The notes below the pieces were generated by a model. It was given only the letters and a program-made list of their open reading frames with translations. It was not told the DNA's origin and searched no databases. Positions 25,105 to 38,500 of a DNA stretch of 64,000 bases are shown here, in pieces. Source of the DNA: Branchiostoma floridae (lineage: Eukaryota > Chordata > Leptocardii > Amphioxiformes > Branchiostomatidae); contig NC_049986.1 in assembly GCF_000003815.2 (NCBI RefSeq), positions 23,786,837 through 23,850,836 of the forward strand. Direction: 5' to 3'. Position 1 is the stretch's first letter. Each line of letters begins with the position of its first letter. The position numbers and the translations under genes are program-made.

Positions 25105-26075
25105 GTTTACCACACGCCATCACGGACCAGCTACCTACAACCGCACCCTGCACAACAACAGCCTGAGCCGTCACGGACCAGCTACCGACGGCCGCACCCT
25201 GCACAACAACAGCCTGGGGCATTACGGACCAGCTACCGACAACCGCACCCTGCACAACAACAGCCTGAGCCGTCACGGACCAGCTACCGACGGCCGCACC
25301 CTGCACAACAACAGCCTGGGGCATTACGGACCAGCTACCTACAACCGCACCCTGCACAACAACAGCCTGAGCCGTCACGGACCAGCTACCGACGGCCGCA
25401 CCCTGCACAACAACAGCCTGGGGCATTACGGACCAGCTACCGACAACCGCACCCTGCACAACAACAGCCTGAGCCATTACGGACCAGCTACCGACGGCCG
25501 CACCCTGCACAACAGCAACCTGGGGAATTCTACACGAGCTTCTGCCATTACGGACCAGCTACCGACGGCCGCACCCTGCACAACAGCCTGGGGTACTCTA
25601 CACGAGCTTCTGCCATTACGGACCAGATACCGACAACCGCACCCTGCACAACAACAGCCTGAGCCATTACGGACCAGCTACCGACGGCCGCACCCTGCAC
25701 AACAGCAACCTGGGGAATTCTACACGAGCTTCTGCCATTACGGACCAGCTACCGACGGCCGCACCCTACACAACAGCAACCTGGGGAATTCTACACGAGC
25801 TTCTGCCATTACGGACCAGCTACCGACGGCCGCACCCTACACAACAGCAACCTGGGGAATTCTACACGAGCTTCTGCCATTACGGACCAGCTACCGACGG
25901 CCGCACCCTACACAACAGCAACCTGGGGAATTCTACACGAGCTTCTGCCATTACGGACCAGCTACCGACGGCCGCACCCTACACAACAGCAACCTGGGGA
26001 ATTCTACACGAGCTTCTGCCATTACGGACCAGCTACCGACGGCCGCACCCTACACAACAGCAACCTGAGGGATTC
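25105..26075. repeat. Satellite block, 51-bp units changing to 71-bp units
   Basis: The first part is a 51-base unit (17 codons: HYGPATDGRTLHNNSL plus one residue), open on both strands because 51 is divisible by three. From about 25500 the unit lengthens to 71 bases by adding gaattctacacgagcttctg. It gives a 321-codon plus-strand frame and a 157-codon minus-strand frame, but neither resembles a known protein. A candidate donor (ttgaaag/gtatgt) follows at 26131. It may be a boundary-type minisatellite of an unrecognised exon. Confidence 0.8.
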
Positions 26076-26749
26076 TACACGAGCTCCGGACCAGAAGGTG
26101 ACAGCTGAAGCTATTCTGAGTGGTTTGAAAGGTATGTTTCTGCCAGAGGATTAACATTAAAGCTAAGTCTACCATGTACTCATTTTGTTATAAGAAGAGA
26201 CTCTAATTTTAGATGATATAAAATGTAACCTCTTTACACTTATACTTTAAGCCCATGTTAGGCGAGAATATGCGATAAAGTTCATTGTCATTGTCACTAT
26301 AACTTAAACAGGATTGACATCTTGAAACGGATGTACATGTAGATGTGAACCCATTCAACAAATTATTATGCAACCCTAATAGTACGTATACCACACGTAC
26401 AGCAGCCGTATCCAACGCTTTGTCTTACATCATTCATGGAACAACAACTGTTGTGTGATTAAATTTGGCTTCAGTTGGCTTGTTACCTTAAGGTCAGCTG
26501 CTGAAGATAAAGATTGGTGACGATTGCATAGTAACAAGTTATTGAAAAACCACAAAGATCCTACAATGTTAGTAATACACTGCCTAGGGATTAATGTGTG
26601 GTTGGCAGGCATCTATACAGAGACCAACGACAGGGATTCAAATAAGCCAGGCATAGTATGAAAATTCCAATGGAAGGTCAAGAAAATAGCTTGTACATTT
26701 TTAGGCTCAAACATTCTGTTGCTATTATTTTTGCATTGTTTTAATATGG

Positions 26750-26815
26750 TCTCCAGGAAGACTAGTGAATAATCACTAATGGAGATCTAAATAAACCAAA
26801 CCAAACCAAAAACAT
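26750..26815 (+). mobile_element. LINE 3' end, same family as 33620-33712
   Basis: Shares the last 50 or so bases with the 33.6 kb copy and ends in repeated accaa units. Confidence 0.55.
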
Positions 26816-28984
26816 TCTGAATGGGCAAAATTAATCACTATGTGCCTATTACTAAACTAGAAATTAATTAATCAATATGAGTTTGGAAACGGTTAGATGG
26901 TTCAGACAGCATCCGCTGCTGTCTTTCGTCTGCGACTTGACCAACATCTGAATTCAAAAAAGAAACTGTTAGTTGTTACCTAGCCTAGTTTATTACCTGA
27001 ATATTTTACCTTCATCGACGTTTTAGAAAGTAGTCCGTGTTTTGTAGAGACTTAAGTTTAAAACTACAGGTTGTAGGATGCTAGTCGGACACTAGGTGAT
27101 ACTTTGAAGCTGCATTAAGAAAAATAGACTTTAAATGCACACCCTACAAAGGTAAATTATCAAGAGATCTTAAAGTTCGGTGAAATTTCAACAGTACCTT
27201 ACATACTTGGCGATTTTGTTTCTTTATGGGCTTACAATTATGGGACCATAACTGCGACTAAAAGTTTAGCGTACGGCCTTCCTGTGTACTGTCACTAACC
27301 ATCAACAAGCCAGAGTGTTTTGTCATTCTGTGTAAGGTATGGACAATTTAGGTTTGAAAAACTGAATGTACCACAGAAGCTGTTGGAGATGTAAGTTATC
27401 GATCAGCTATTTCTTAAACTACCAGAGTTTCAGCCCTATAAAATACTATCAGTACCTAGGTTGGCCGCTGACCTAAAAAAAAAGGACAAGGCAGAAGTTC
27501 CTAACTTCCGGATATATCCAGGTGCGGCACACAGGGCATGTATATGTGCCGGATATATCCGGGCTTGGCAGTTAAATGGTATAATTATTGGTAATTATTA
27601 CCACATGTTTCTGAATGGATGTGAGCTTTTTGGTATTGTAACGATAGTGGTCATAACTATTTCTGTATTCATTTGATTTGTATGATTTGATTGTACAGTA
27701 ACTGTTTAATTTTGATTTCATATACATGTACATCAAATGAGAAACCAAAGCAATTTTGTTGTAGTGGTAGGCATTAGATGTGGAAATGAATATTAAGAGA
27801 ATTAACGTTACAAAATATGTGTACAAGATCCCACTATGGAGACTTTTTAATGACAAAAAATATGGAATCTATCAAGCATATTAAGTTTTAATTACATGTT
27901 TATTGCAGTTCTATAGAATGATCTAATAGTATGTTAACAGCATTTTGTTACCACGACAGTTGGTCAACTACAGCTGCACCAACCTGTCAATTTATATCTT
28001 TGGGCCATGCTGACTCAATTGTTTGGATAGCATCGATCATCCGTGAACCCTAAACTGAGGCTTAAGAGAAAGCACCTTTTTTTTAAATCTAAGTATATTG
28101 TAGGCAGGAAGGTTGAAACGTAGTATGGTATACCCTACAAAGGAATCTTCAATTTTTGTTCTTTCACAACTTCTGTGACTTTGGAATCGACTTTGAAATT
28201 TCACATCAGTATCCGTTTTCGAATATATTTTTAGTTTGCAATTACTATGGGCATCATAAATTTGCTCATCATCGATTTTTAATCGATAAAAATTGGCACG
28301 CGCTGATGTAATCCATGCAAATAATTAAATCAACATGGCCTCAATTTTTGAAGAAATGTAACTGAAGTGATTAAGTGATGAGACAATTGAGGAGAACAAA
28401 TACAAATGTAAATGTCAATATTATAAGGTATATACTTGAAAAGTGAAAGTTTTAAGGGAGTGCTTGTTTCAATCATAGTTTAAAGAAAAGGACATTTTTT
28501 AACTTTATAAGTATTACATGTTCTTATGAATCCAACCTTTATTCAACACAAAACATATAGACAGGAACTGCAGGACAATGTCCAGGCAGGACATATCTAA
28601 GTACTTGATTTCATGCAGGAATGGTGATGTGATCCTTTGGGTCCTGTGTGGTTGTTTTTGCATTTAGCCGCCTGGCATGTACATGCAATAAAGATCATCA
28701 TTACAATTGTTCATAATTGCTTGTATGACTACTGTGAAATGAGCTTTGAAAATAAAATACGCAAAATGTACAGATTCAAGAGTTTGTCTTTAAGTAATTT
28801 TGTTCGCTTTCTTGTGGAACAAACTGAAATGTTTGACATATTTTCACAAATGCGCCATGTCACTACATCTTTGTCACAAGCAAACTACAACCTATGTGTT
28901 TGTGTGTGGGTGGGTGGGGGGTGGTGGGGGTGGGATTCCAACGTTTTAAGTGAAAGTCGTTTAAAGTCTAATTACGTAAATACA

Positions 28985-29112
28985 GAAAATTTCGTGGTGG
29001 TCTAATGTTCGCGGTTTTTGCGAGGCTGTCTTACCGCGAACTTAAAACCACCGCGAACACTCCACTTTCCCGCTAGCGCAAAATTAGATCCCCGCGAACA
29101 TAAATACATTCA
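28985..29112. repeat. CGCGAA-rich inverted repeat, family member 2
   Basis: gttcgcggtttttgcgagg, then cttaccgcgaacttaaaacc and ccccgcgaacataaat. Confidence 0.6.
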
Positions 29113-29424
29113 TAGTACTTTGTTTCTGAAATGACAAGGAAAACAAAATAGATTATTAACCTTTGGCGCCGTAAACATGAAACATTTTAGACAACGCAAC
29201 GCAGAGAAGCCAGCACTCTACGTTTGCACGCAGTCTGACCACATCAAAACGCACAGCTCACATAAGCAACAAGAACATGGGCGATCACATCGCCAGCAAA
29301 CATTAATAAATAAAAGAGAGCATAAATTTACTTATCAATTGCAATGCATCACTTTGATGAGCAAACAGAAAGGAATCGCTCAAAGCATGCTAAGGTTTCA
29401 TTTTTTGTAGAAAGTGTTCATTGT

Positions 29425-29780
29425 CGTGACTAGACTATATCAGCCCTTGTGTGACTTTGGCGAGTTCGAACGTGCCTGACCTTTGCGTTCAACGTTTCTT
29501 ACTCTCCAATTAGAAGTGTGGGGAAAGATTGTAACGTTTTGTGATGGTCGGGCTATTCCCTGACTTTCAGAGAAGGGCCCAGACGTCGTTGTTGTGACTA
29601 GACTATATTAGCCCTTGTGTGAATTTGACGAGTTCGAACGTGTCCAACCTTGTAGCACCCGACCTTTGGTTTCTTTAGTTCCAACCTTCCTTAGCCTCCA
29701 AACAGATGTTTGGGGGGAGATTGTAACGTTTTCTGATAGCCGGACTATACCCTGACTCTCAGAGAAGGGCCCAGACGTCC
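29425..29780. repeat. Direct duplication, ~165-base unit
   Basis: gactagactatatcagccct near 29431 and its match near 29599 start two similar blocks, both running to agagaagggcccagacgtc. Confidence 0.6.
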
Positions 29781-29799
29781 GACATCGTTACGATCTTTC

Positions 29800-31100
29800 C
29801 CCCAACGTCTGCTTGGAGAGTAAACATCACCAAAATCAGCCGAGCCACTCCCCTGTTTGTACTTAGCTCACAGCGTCTCGATGGGTTAAGCAAACGTCTT
29901 GAGTCAACAAATGAAGTCATGGGTGCTAACTTTATGATACGGAACAAGATGAATTGCCTATAATTACACCGGACATGCTGCTGTATTTGAGAGGACCATA
30001 TTGTCTACTCTCCAGGCAGAGGTTTGGCTCCGGCTGTTTTTTAAACGTTTTTTTTTAAGTCATTTTTAACGGGCTTTCTATTTTGTATTGTATCTTGTAT
30101 TGTCAAAACCTAACAAGATACAACACAAAATAGCCCGATAAAAACGACTTCAAAAAACGTTAACTTTGCTTGAAGAGTACATATATGGTCTGTGTGGGGA
30201 AGAGACAGAGATACAGGTATGTGTGTCACACGTGCACGTGTGTGCGAGTGCGCGCGAGATAATGAGATCAAGGTCCAGGGAGGGTGGTGATCGAGGTCAT
30301 GTTCGCACAAAGACACAGTTAGTCCATGCACTTAGCTTGTAAAGATTGCGTCGTAAAGATTTTATACGCAATTCTGTACACAGAGTAAAGCGTCTGAACT
30401 GAAGTGAACTACCTACAAGCTTTCTGTCAGTCCCCTGGTCCTTTTTTAAGCTGAAATGACCTGCTCGGTTCATGCTATAACTTGTACTTGATCTAGCAAT
30501 GTTCTCAAAGCAGTGATGCTCCTTTTCAGTAAAAGGAGGTTAAAAAGATGGACTTCAGCTGCAGTCCTAATTTAACACGGAAAATGCCAAACTTGCAGAA
30601 ATATACCATGGGACGTGGGTGCCACTTAGTACAAAGGCGAAGGAGTGGGTTGTTTACGGCAATGTAAATACCTTTTATAGGCAGGTGTACACATGTACAT
30701 CCATGCAGCGGGGTCAACCCACGCATACACATACACAGGGCACACGTTACTCATTATTAGAGTACAGCACGTTGTATGGCGACCAGCATTTCAACCGTCT
30801 GCTGCTTTTCTGTATGGGTGCCGTCACATGTGTGCATGTATAGTCTAATGAGGCACGTGTAGAATTCTTAGGCTCCACATGTCGTCGGAAAAATAGTTGA
30901 AATTGGAGGAGCTAGCTGACCGAGGAGTATAATTTGCCAAAAAGCTCCATTTACTTAATATAAGCGACTGGATATGATTTTGGAAACGGTCAGGCAATCC
31001 GGCAATGTAAATAACCTTTATAGACAAGTGTTCACACCCATGCAGCGGGGTCAACCCACGCACACACAGCCCACACGTTACACGTATCCTGTACGACATA
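29800..31100. other. Repeat-rich intergenic sequence
   Basis: Contains the hairpin at 30046 and repeated blocks with catgcagcggggtcaaccca (30701, 31031 and, altered, 31441), a duplication of about 330-400 bases. Confidence 0.5.
30046..30165. repeat. Hairpin-forming palindrome
   Basis: Two arms of about 50 bases (attttgtattgtatcttg and caagatacaacacaaaat at the core) with a loop of about 15 bases. Confidence 0.65.
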
Positions 31101-31106
31101 TCTTAA

Positions 31107-31412
31107 GGTAGGGTCACACGTGCGTATATATTTAAGTCCGTATGAGGCGCGCATGGGAGTATTTACCTCCACCAGGCCCCACAGGTCGTTGGAAAAATGA
31201 TAGAAATTGGACAAACGTAAACAGGTAACATGTCAGAAGAGTTAGCTGGGTCGCTAACCATACTTCTCGATCAGCTAACTCATCTGACATGTTATGTATC
31301 TATGTTTGTCCAATTTGTACTATTTTTCCCGCGACCTGTGGAGCCTGGTAGAGACTAAGAGCGTTATACGTACCTCAAGCGGACTTGAATAGCGCGCATG
31401 TGTGAACCCACC
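31107..31412. mobile_element. Foldback MITE with TTAA flanks
   Basis: Long inverted arms (ggtagggtcacacgtgcg at the outer end, aacatgtcagaagagttag near the centre), TTAA at 31103-31106 and 31413-31416. Further copies or arms: 1-165, 33090-33350 and 33870-34110. Confidence 0.75.
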
Positions 31413-32539
31413 TTAAATAACTTTTATAGGTGTTCACACGCATTTAGCGGGGTCAACCCACGCACACACAGCCCACACGTCACACGTATCCTGTACGGCA
31501 TATCTAAGACCCCGTTCACACTAAAAAAAATGAAGCGGCTTCAACGTGCAAGCCGCTTCAAAACAATTACGTTCACACTTATTTCAGACAATCCGATTAA
31601 CCGCACACAATTCCGTACCTGGACTTCAGGTACTTTTTTACAACATTGTTTGTAGGTTTTCTCAAACCCACTCTTAATAGTCTTACATCATGATCCAGAG
31701 AGAAAGCTGTTCAAAGATATGCTTGTTTTTTGTGATTTTTTATAGCTTGCTGTGTTTCCTCTCTCTTCGCGTGATAAAAAAAAGCTTTGTTTGCTTCCCA
31801 TTCCACTTGCCTTGACCCTACAGGTTTTTTTTTTCTTTCCAGACATCATATAAGACCAGCACGTTGTATGGTGACCAGTATTTTAACTCACTTTAACCGC
31901 CTACAGCTGTGCTGTATGGGTGTCGTCACACGTGCGTAATATATTCAAATCTAATGAGGTTTGTATAGAATTCTAAGCTTCTACCAGGCTTCACAGCTCG
32001 CTGGAAAAATAGTACAAATCGGAGAAGTTAGCTGGCCGAGGACTTTATGCTTTGCCAAAAGGCAATTACTCAGGCAATTGAACTGTATGTTTTTGGAAAC
32101 GGTCAGACAACATCCGTCGTTTTTCGTCAGTAACACTGGTTCAGGAGTATGATTAAACTGGCCAAGGAGCATGATTTGTTTGCGAACATGTTCGCACGTG
32201 TGACCGCAGCCTATAGGACGTTGGCCCTAGCGTGACTTGCATACAACTGGTTGAACTAGTTTCAAACTGAGCTCTGGAGTCGTTAGTATGCTCAGCGCTC
32301 TCCGCATGTGTGAGCCGGACTCGTCCAACCGGCTACTCCGTACAGCTTACAGACTGTAGTAGTATAGTCCACTGTGTGTGTGTGTGTGAATCAAAGTTGC
32401 CTTCTTTGAATTCAAGAGCAGGCGTCTGTTTGCCGACTGGCGGAGCGACGTGGTCTGACTTGGAGCGTTTCTGTTCACAGCAGACTTGCTGACGGTGCAT
32501 TGTCCATAACGCGTGGCTGCAGAACCGCAAAAGGTACAT

Positions 32540-33060
32540 ATACTAGGGGAGGGCGAATGGCAACGTAACAGTTCTAGTACAGTAGTGTCACTACTACAGT
32601 GTATGATGCTTATAGTCATACCAGGCTTGTCATAGTCGGCGGTACCCTCGGAACGTTGTACGTGACACAGGTAGCTACAGAACTAGGTACGGTCAATATT
32701 TTAGGGGGAGGGCGTTGGTGACGCAACAGTACAGTAGTCTTACTACAGTAAGATATGTTAATGACCACACGGTCACCAGACTTGTCATAAGTCATGATAT
32801 TAAAGAAAATTGTAAGGGACACGCGCGTTTACAAAACCACGAGAGGTACTAGGGGAGGGACATCGTACGTGATACGAATTTTGTGGCCATCAAGCAACGA
32901 AAGGTAAATATGTATTTTAGGGGGGAGGGCGAGTGGTGATGCAATAGCACATAAATCTTACTACTAGACATGTGAATAGCCACACCAGACTTGTCATAGC
33001 CTGCTAACGACGGCCTCGGAACACGTGGTTACAAACCACGAGGGGTAAATATTTTAGGGG
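32540..33060. repeat. Four degenerate ~150-base tandem units
   Basis: Each unit has taggggnagggcg and acagtagt/cttactac; three of them also have cttgtcat. Units begin near 32547, 32700, 32850 and 32918. Confidence 0.55.
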
Positions 33061-33089
33061 AGGGGCAGGTAGCGCAACTTAACTCTTAA

Positions 33090-33350
33090 GGTGGGGTCAC
33101 ACATGCGTATATATTCAAGTCCGTTTGAGGTGCGTATGACGCTCTTAGTCTCGACCAGGCTCCACAGGTCGCGGGAAAAATTGTACAAATTGGACAAATA
33201 TAAATACATAACATGTCAGATGAGTTAGCTGACCGAAAAGTATGGTTAACGACCCAGCTAACTCGTCCGACATGTTACCTGTTTACGTTTGTCCAATTTC
33301 TATTATTTTTACAACGACCTGTGCAGCCTGGTGGAGGCAAATACTTACTT
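33090..33350. mobile_element. Foldback MITE copy, right end lost
   Basis: Begins after TTAA (33086-33089) with ggtggggtcacaca and continues through the central palindrome, but the outer right end is missing. Confidence 0.65.
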
Positions 33351-33619
33351 CAGGGTGTTTGGCACAGAACATGGGTACTTACTACCATCTGCATTTTCAG
33401 TTTATTCAAGTCAATCATGTTTTGTTAATCATTATTTCTATTTATCTACTGCATACAAATCCCAGACGATAATTCTGACGTTTTAATTTGACCTCTGATC
33501 TCTCACGTTCACTTTAAGGCACCTCACTTAATTCTGTTACTTTTCTGGTTACCAAGTTGTATAAGTTTTGTTGATTATGTTCATTTTTACTGTATATACA
33601 TATATATATATATATATAA

Positions 33620-33712
33620 GTTTCGGACTCCAGGAAGAATAGCGGTACCACCTCGGTGGTATTGCTAATGGAGATCCTAATAAAACAAACAAACAAACAA
33701 ACAAACAAACAG
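33620..33712 (+). mobile_element. LINE 3' end with CAAA tail
   Basis: ctccaggaagaatagcgg, then ctaatggagatcctaataaa and (acaa)n. A relative at 26750-26815 shares ctccaggaaga and ctaatggagatct and has an accaa-repeat tail. Confidence 0.6.
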
Positions 33713-33869
33713 AAGACAGCGGTCCTGGGGTTCAAGCCCTATCATGCTGACGACCTTGTGCTCTTTCTGGAAACTTAAGTCACTTTCAACAACTTCCCTT
33801 TCTCTCTCCACCTAGGTGTAAAAATGGGTACCTGACTTGGTTAAAGGCAGTGGAAGGAGAGGGATGGGC

Positions 33870-34110
33870 TCCATCCAACCTTCACAGATCGTTGTAAAAA
33901 TAATAGAAATTTGGACAAACGTAAACAGGTAACATGTCAGACGAGTTAGCTGGGTCGCTAACCATACTTCTCGGTCAGCTAACTCATCTGGCAGGCTATA
34001 TTTGTCCAATTTGTACTGTTTCCCCGCGGCCTGTGGAGCCTGGTAGAGACTAAGAGCTTCATACGCATCTCAAACGGACTTGAATATATACGCATGTGTG
34101 ACCCCACCTT
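33870..34110. mobile_element. Foldback MITE copy ending about 50 bases before elongase B
   Basis: Central palindrome and right arm ending gtgaccccacc; the left outer end is replaced by a dispersed repeat. It forms part of the elongase B 5' flank. Confidence 0.65.
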
Positions 34111-34159
34111 TGCATATGTTTAGGTGTCATGGTAGAACCATTTTTTGTCTCCAGCCTAG

Positions 34160-35473
34160 ATGTCTTCTCCGATCGCCGTTGAGAAGATGGCGGTTCCCGA
34201 GGCCGAGGATCTCCGGAGTCTCGTGGAACCGTTTGGGTTCGAGGAGCGGTTCGACTCGGCGGGGTTCCACCGGTGAGTTTTTTTTATGTTACCTTCACAG
34301 AAAGGAACATATTGTTTTTGCTTTGCTTCTTCTTCTTTTCCGCACAAATATGGTCAACGACCTGGACCAGACGGCTGTCACCATGGTAACCGGTAAAGTA
34401 GTAGGCACCATGTGGTGTTCGGTTACATAATGTAGCAAATGTCAGATCTAGAGGGGCTCGGGTCACTACATTTAGAAATGTGTTCAAATAAGAATGAACA
34501 AAACAGTTGCCAGTGTTAGACTACAACATGTGAAGGTAACATTCTGTATTTGCTTGCAAATATTACCTTTCTAGTTTCCAATTGATTTTATTCAATCAGC
34601 GATAATCAAGTGTACAAAGTGTCGGACATGTATAACATTAACATAATATCATCGTTAATACACATTTTTGCTATGATCTATGTATTGACTGGAATTACCG
34701 AATCACATAGTGCATTGAATAACTGTAGAATATTGTGTCTATGAAGTAAAAAAGGATTATCTTTATATCTAGACCATGACAGGAATATTGCATACTTTGC
34801 TAGGGTTATGTACAGATTAGAATCATCACAAAGTAAAATTAATTCTGTGGTTATATCCATATCTGAGACAAAGATTCGTTCCTTAATTCTTTCCCAGTAC
34901 CCTTGTAGCCGGTTACACTCAATGAACATGTGGGTGTAGTTTTCCTCTGTGTTACATATTTTGCATGTGGGGCTGTAAATATTCCCGGTAGAGTCTATTA
35001 TTTTCCATCTATGAAGTAAAAGTTTATATGGCAGAATCTTATCAGAAGGATTTTGAAAATAAATTCTCTAAGCTTATTGTCCTTAATATCAAACGTCTGT
35101 GCTTTCCACAGATGGTTCCGGGCGCGGTGGTGGTGGAGCGCCGTGTTCTCCGCAGCGTATGTCCTGCTGGTGTTCGGCGGGAGAAGCCTCATGAGGCACC
35201 GAGAACCGTTCCGGTTACGCCTCCCCCTGGTGCTGTGGAACACCGGACTGGCTGTGTTCAGGTAAGGGCCAGGGTACATTGCCTATTAGTAACTTAGTTC
35301 TGGGTGCCGTGAGTCCTGCTGGTGTTCGGCGGGAGAAGCCTCATGAGGCACCGAGAACCCTTCCGGTTACGCCTCCCCATGGTGCTGTGGAACACCGGGC
35401 TGGCTGTGTTCAGGTAAGGGCCAGGGTACATTCACTAACCTCCATGAACCATGGGAGTAATGTTTTCATCAGC

Positions 35474-35547
<74 letters not shown>

Positions 35548-38500
35548 GTTTGTGTATGTATGCGGACGTGGCCTCCCCCCCAAAAAAACGTACGGACAAA
35601 TATACCATACCATACCATACACTCTTAGTCTCTGTTTATGGCAATTATAAACTGTGATCAATGATTGATTGATTTTCAGCATCCTCGGCGCGCTGCGCAC
35701 GAACGTGACCCTGGCCCACATCATCCTACAGAAAGGTTTTCTGATTGATTGATTGATTAATTAATTAATTAATTGATCGATTCATTCATTCATTGATTCA
35801 TTGATTCATTGATTCATTGATTAATTTTCAGCATCCTCGGCGCGCTGCGCACGAACGTGACCTTAGCGCACATCATCCTACAGAAGGGTTTCCTGTTCTC
35901 AGTCTGCAAACCGCTGCTCCTGACCGGACCTGTAACCGGCTTCTGGGCGGCCGCCTACTCCATCAGTAAGGTACGGACACGTACTCCATCAGTAAGGTAC
36001 GGACACATACTCCATCAGTAAGGTACGGACACGCACTCCATCAGTAAGGTACGGACACGTACTCCATCAGTAAGGTACGGACACGTACTCCATCAGTAAG
36101 GTACGGACACGTACTCCATCAGTAAGGTACGGACACGTACACCATCAGTAAGGTACGGACGCGTACTCCATCAGTAAGGTACGGAAACGTACTCCATCAG
36201 TAAGGTACGGACACGTACTCCATCAGTAAGGTACGGACACGTACTCCATCAGTAAGGTACGGACACGTACTTCATCAGTAAGGTACGGACACGTACACCA
36301 TCAGTAAGGTACGGACACGTACTCCATCAGTAAGGTACGGACACGTACTCCATCAGTAAGGTACGGACATGTACTCCATCAGTAAGGTACGGACACGTAC
36401 ACCATCAGTAAGGTACGGACACGTACACCATCAGTAAGGTACGGACACGTACTCCATCAGTAAGGTACGGACACGTACACCATCAGTAAGGTACGGACAC
36501 GTACTCCATCAGTAAGGTACGGACACGTTCTCTACCAGTAAGGTATGGACACGTACACCATCAGTAAGGTACGGACACGTTCTCCATCAGTAAGGTACGG
36601 ACACGTACTCCATCAGTAAGGTACGGACACGTACTCCATCAGTAAGGTACGGACACGTACTCCGTCAGTAGGGTACGGACACGNNNNNNNNNNNNNNNNN
36701 NNNNNNNNNNNNNNNNNNNNNNNNNNNNNNNNNNNNNNNNNNNNNNNNNNNNNNNNNNNNNNNNNNNNNNNNNNNNNNNNNNNNNNNNNNNNNNNNNNNN
36801 NNNNNNNNNNNNNNNNNNNNNNNNNNNNNNNNNNNNNNNNNNNNNNNNNNNNNNNNNNNNNNNNNNNNNNNNNNNNNNNNNNNNNNNNNNNNNNNNNNNN
36901 NNNNNNNNNNNNNNNNNNNNNNNNNNNNNNNNNNNNNNNNNNNNNNNNNNNNNNNNNNNNNNNNNNNNNNNNNNNNNNNNNNNNNNNNNNNNNNNNNNNN
37001 NNNNNNNNNNNNNNNNNNNNNNNNNNNNNNNNNNNNNNNNNNNNNNNNNNNNNNNNNNNNNNNNNNNNNNNNNNNNNNNNNNNNNNNNNNNNNNNNNNNN
37101 NNNNNNNNNNNNNNNNNNNNNNNNNNNNNNNNNNNNNNNNNNNNNNNNNNNNNNNNNNNNNNNNNNNNNNNNNNNNNNNNNNNNNNNNNNNNNNNNNNNN
37201 NNNNNNNNNNNNNNNNNNNNNNNNNNNNNNNNNNNNNNNNNNNNNNNNNNNNNNNNNNNNNNNNNNNNNNNNNNNNNNNNNNNNNNNNNNNNNNNNNNNN
37301 NNNNNNNNNNNNNNNNNNNNNNNNNNNNNNNNNNNNNNNNNNNNNNNNNNNNNNNNNNNNNNNNNNNNNNNNNNNNNNNNNNNNNNNNNNNGTCTCTGAG
37401 CTGGCTGGGCCTGTAGGGTAAGTACTGACATAATGGTTGTTCTTGTGTCTCTGTGTGTGTGTGTGTGTGTATGTGTGTGTCTGTCTGTGTCTGTATGTCC
37501 GTCTGTATGTTCAAGTGGTACGCGTACTCTGAACTGGCCGGGCCTGTGGGGTGAGTACTGATATATATATTATGATTGTTCTTGTGTATGTGTGTGTGTC
37601 TGTGTGTGTGTGTGTTGTTCTGTGTGTGTCTGTGTGTTTCTGTGTATGTGTCCGTCTGTATGTTCAACTGGTACGCATACTCTGAGCTAGCCGGGCTCGC
37701 GGGGTGAGTCAAGATCGTATTACCTCTGGCTTTAGGAAATATGGAGGTATTGTTTTAGAATTTCTGTTGTGTGCTTGTGTGCTTATGTGCCTGTGTCTGT
37801 CTGTGTTTTCCACCGGTACGCGTACTCAAAACTGGCCGGGCCTGTAGAGTAATTATATTGTTTTTGCTACCTCTGGGTAGAATTGAGGTATTGTTTTGTG
37901 TGTCGACGCCTGTCTGTGCGTTTGTCTGACTGCATGTGTGTTCTTATTACCTTCATGATTTTTGGTGTCAAGGCAAAGTCAAAGGATCTAGAATAACAGG
38001 ATTCCAACAGGGGAATTCTGGGGTTTGGGCCAAACACACTGCGGTTTAATACACTACACGAGCCCACCTCTGCAGCCTACGGGTAGTTAAATCCTTAGCT
38101 ATGGCGTCTTTGATGAAACCTACCCTTGTTGCTTTGTGAATGGTTGATGATAGTGTAAGGAATTGTACAATGCTAAACTTTCTTCGAACAAATGTACACA
38201 CGGATCAAATTTTCAACGACCACTGTCACCTTCTTCGGGATAAATACTGATGACCAATCAGCTCAGAACGTAAACTTGCGAGAGGTACAGACACGTAATC
38301 TTATTAACACGTGATCTTGCCGGTAAATGACGTCAGCAATGGATCAAATGTGCTAGGAAGTCTCTGTGCAGTGATGGCTGGAGTGCCCCGATATATTTGG
38401 CCTCCTGTATACCTCTTACAAAGCAGTGCTGTTGTCATAGTTTTTAACTATATCAATCTTGTCTGCAGGTATTTTGTGGCGATGAACTACACAGTCCATG

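Larger units (their letters stand above)
26140..29420. other. No gene recognised
   Basis: AT-rich. Holds the LINE end at 26750 and the CGCGAA repeat at 28985. A 122-codon frame at 28637-29005 has no recognisable features. Confidence 0.55.

Noticed and set aside
25037-25510. Minus-strand repeat protein (VVVQGAAVGSWSV units)
   Set aside because: The opposite strand of the same 51-base satellite is equally open, so openness reflects divisibility by three rather than selection.
26209-26415. Minus-strand 68-codon frame as an exon
   Set aside because: No convincing splice sites or recognisable family.
28637-29005. 122-codon frame as a gene
   Set aside because: AT-rich, no domain or splice context, and it ends in G-runs and the CGCGAA repeat.
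32480-32540. A homeobox-like string (AWLQNRKR) in one frame
   Set aside because: The frame has a stop just upstream and no helix residues before it; it is most likely chance resemblance.
36000-36680. CRISPR array
   Set aside because: Units are contiguous 26-base repeats without unique spacers and begin exactly at an exon end of an animal gene.
36613-37712. Long frames across runs of N
   Set aside because: Unknown bases hide stops; such frames carry no evidence.
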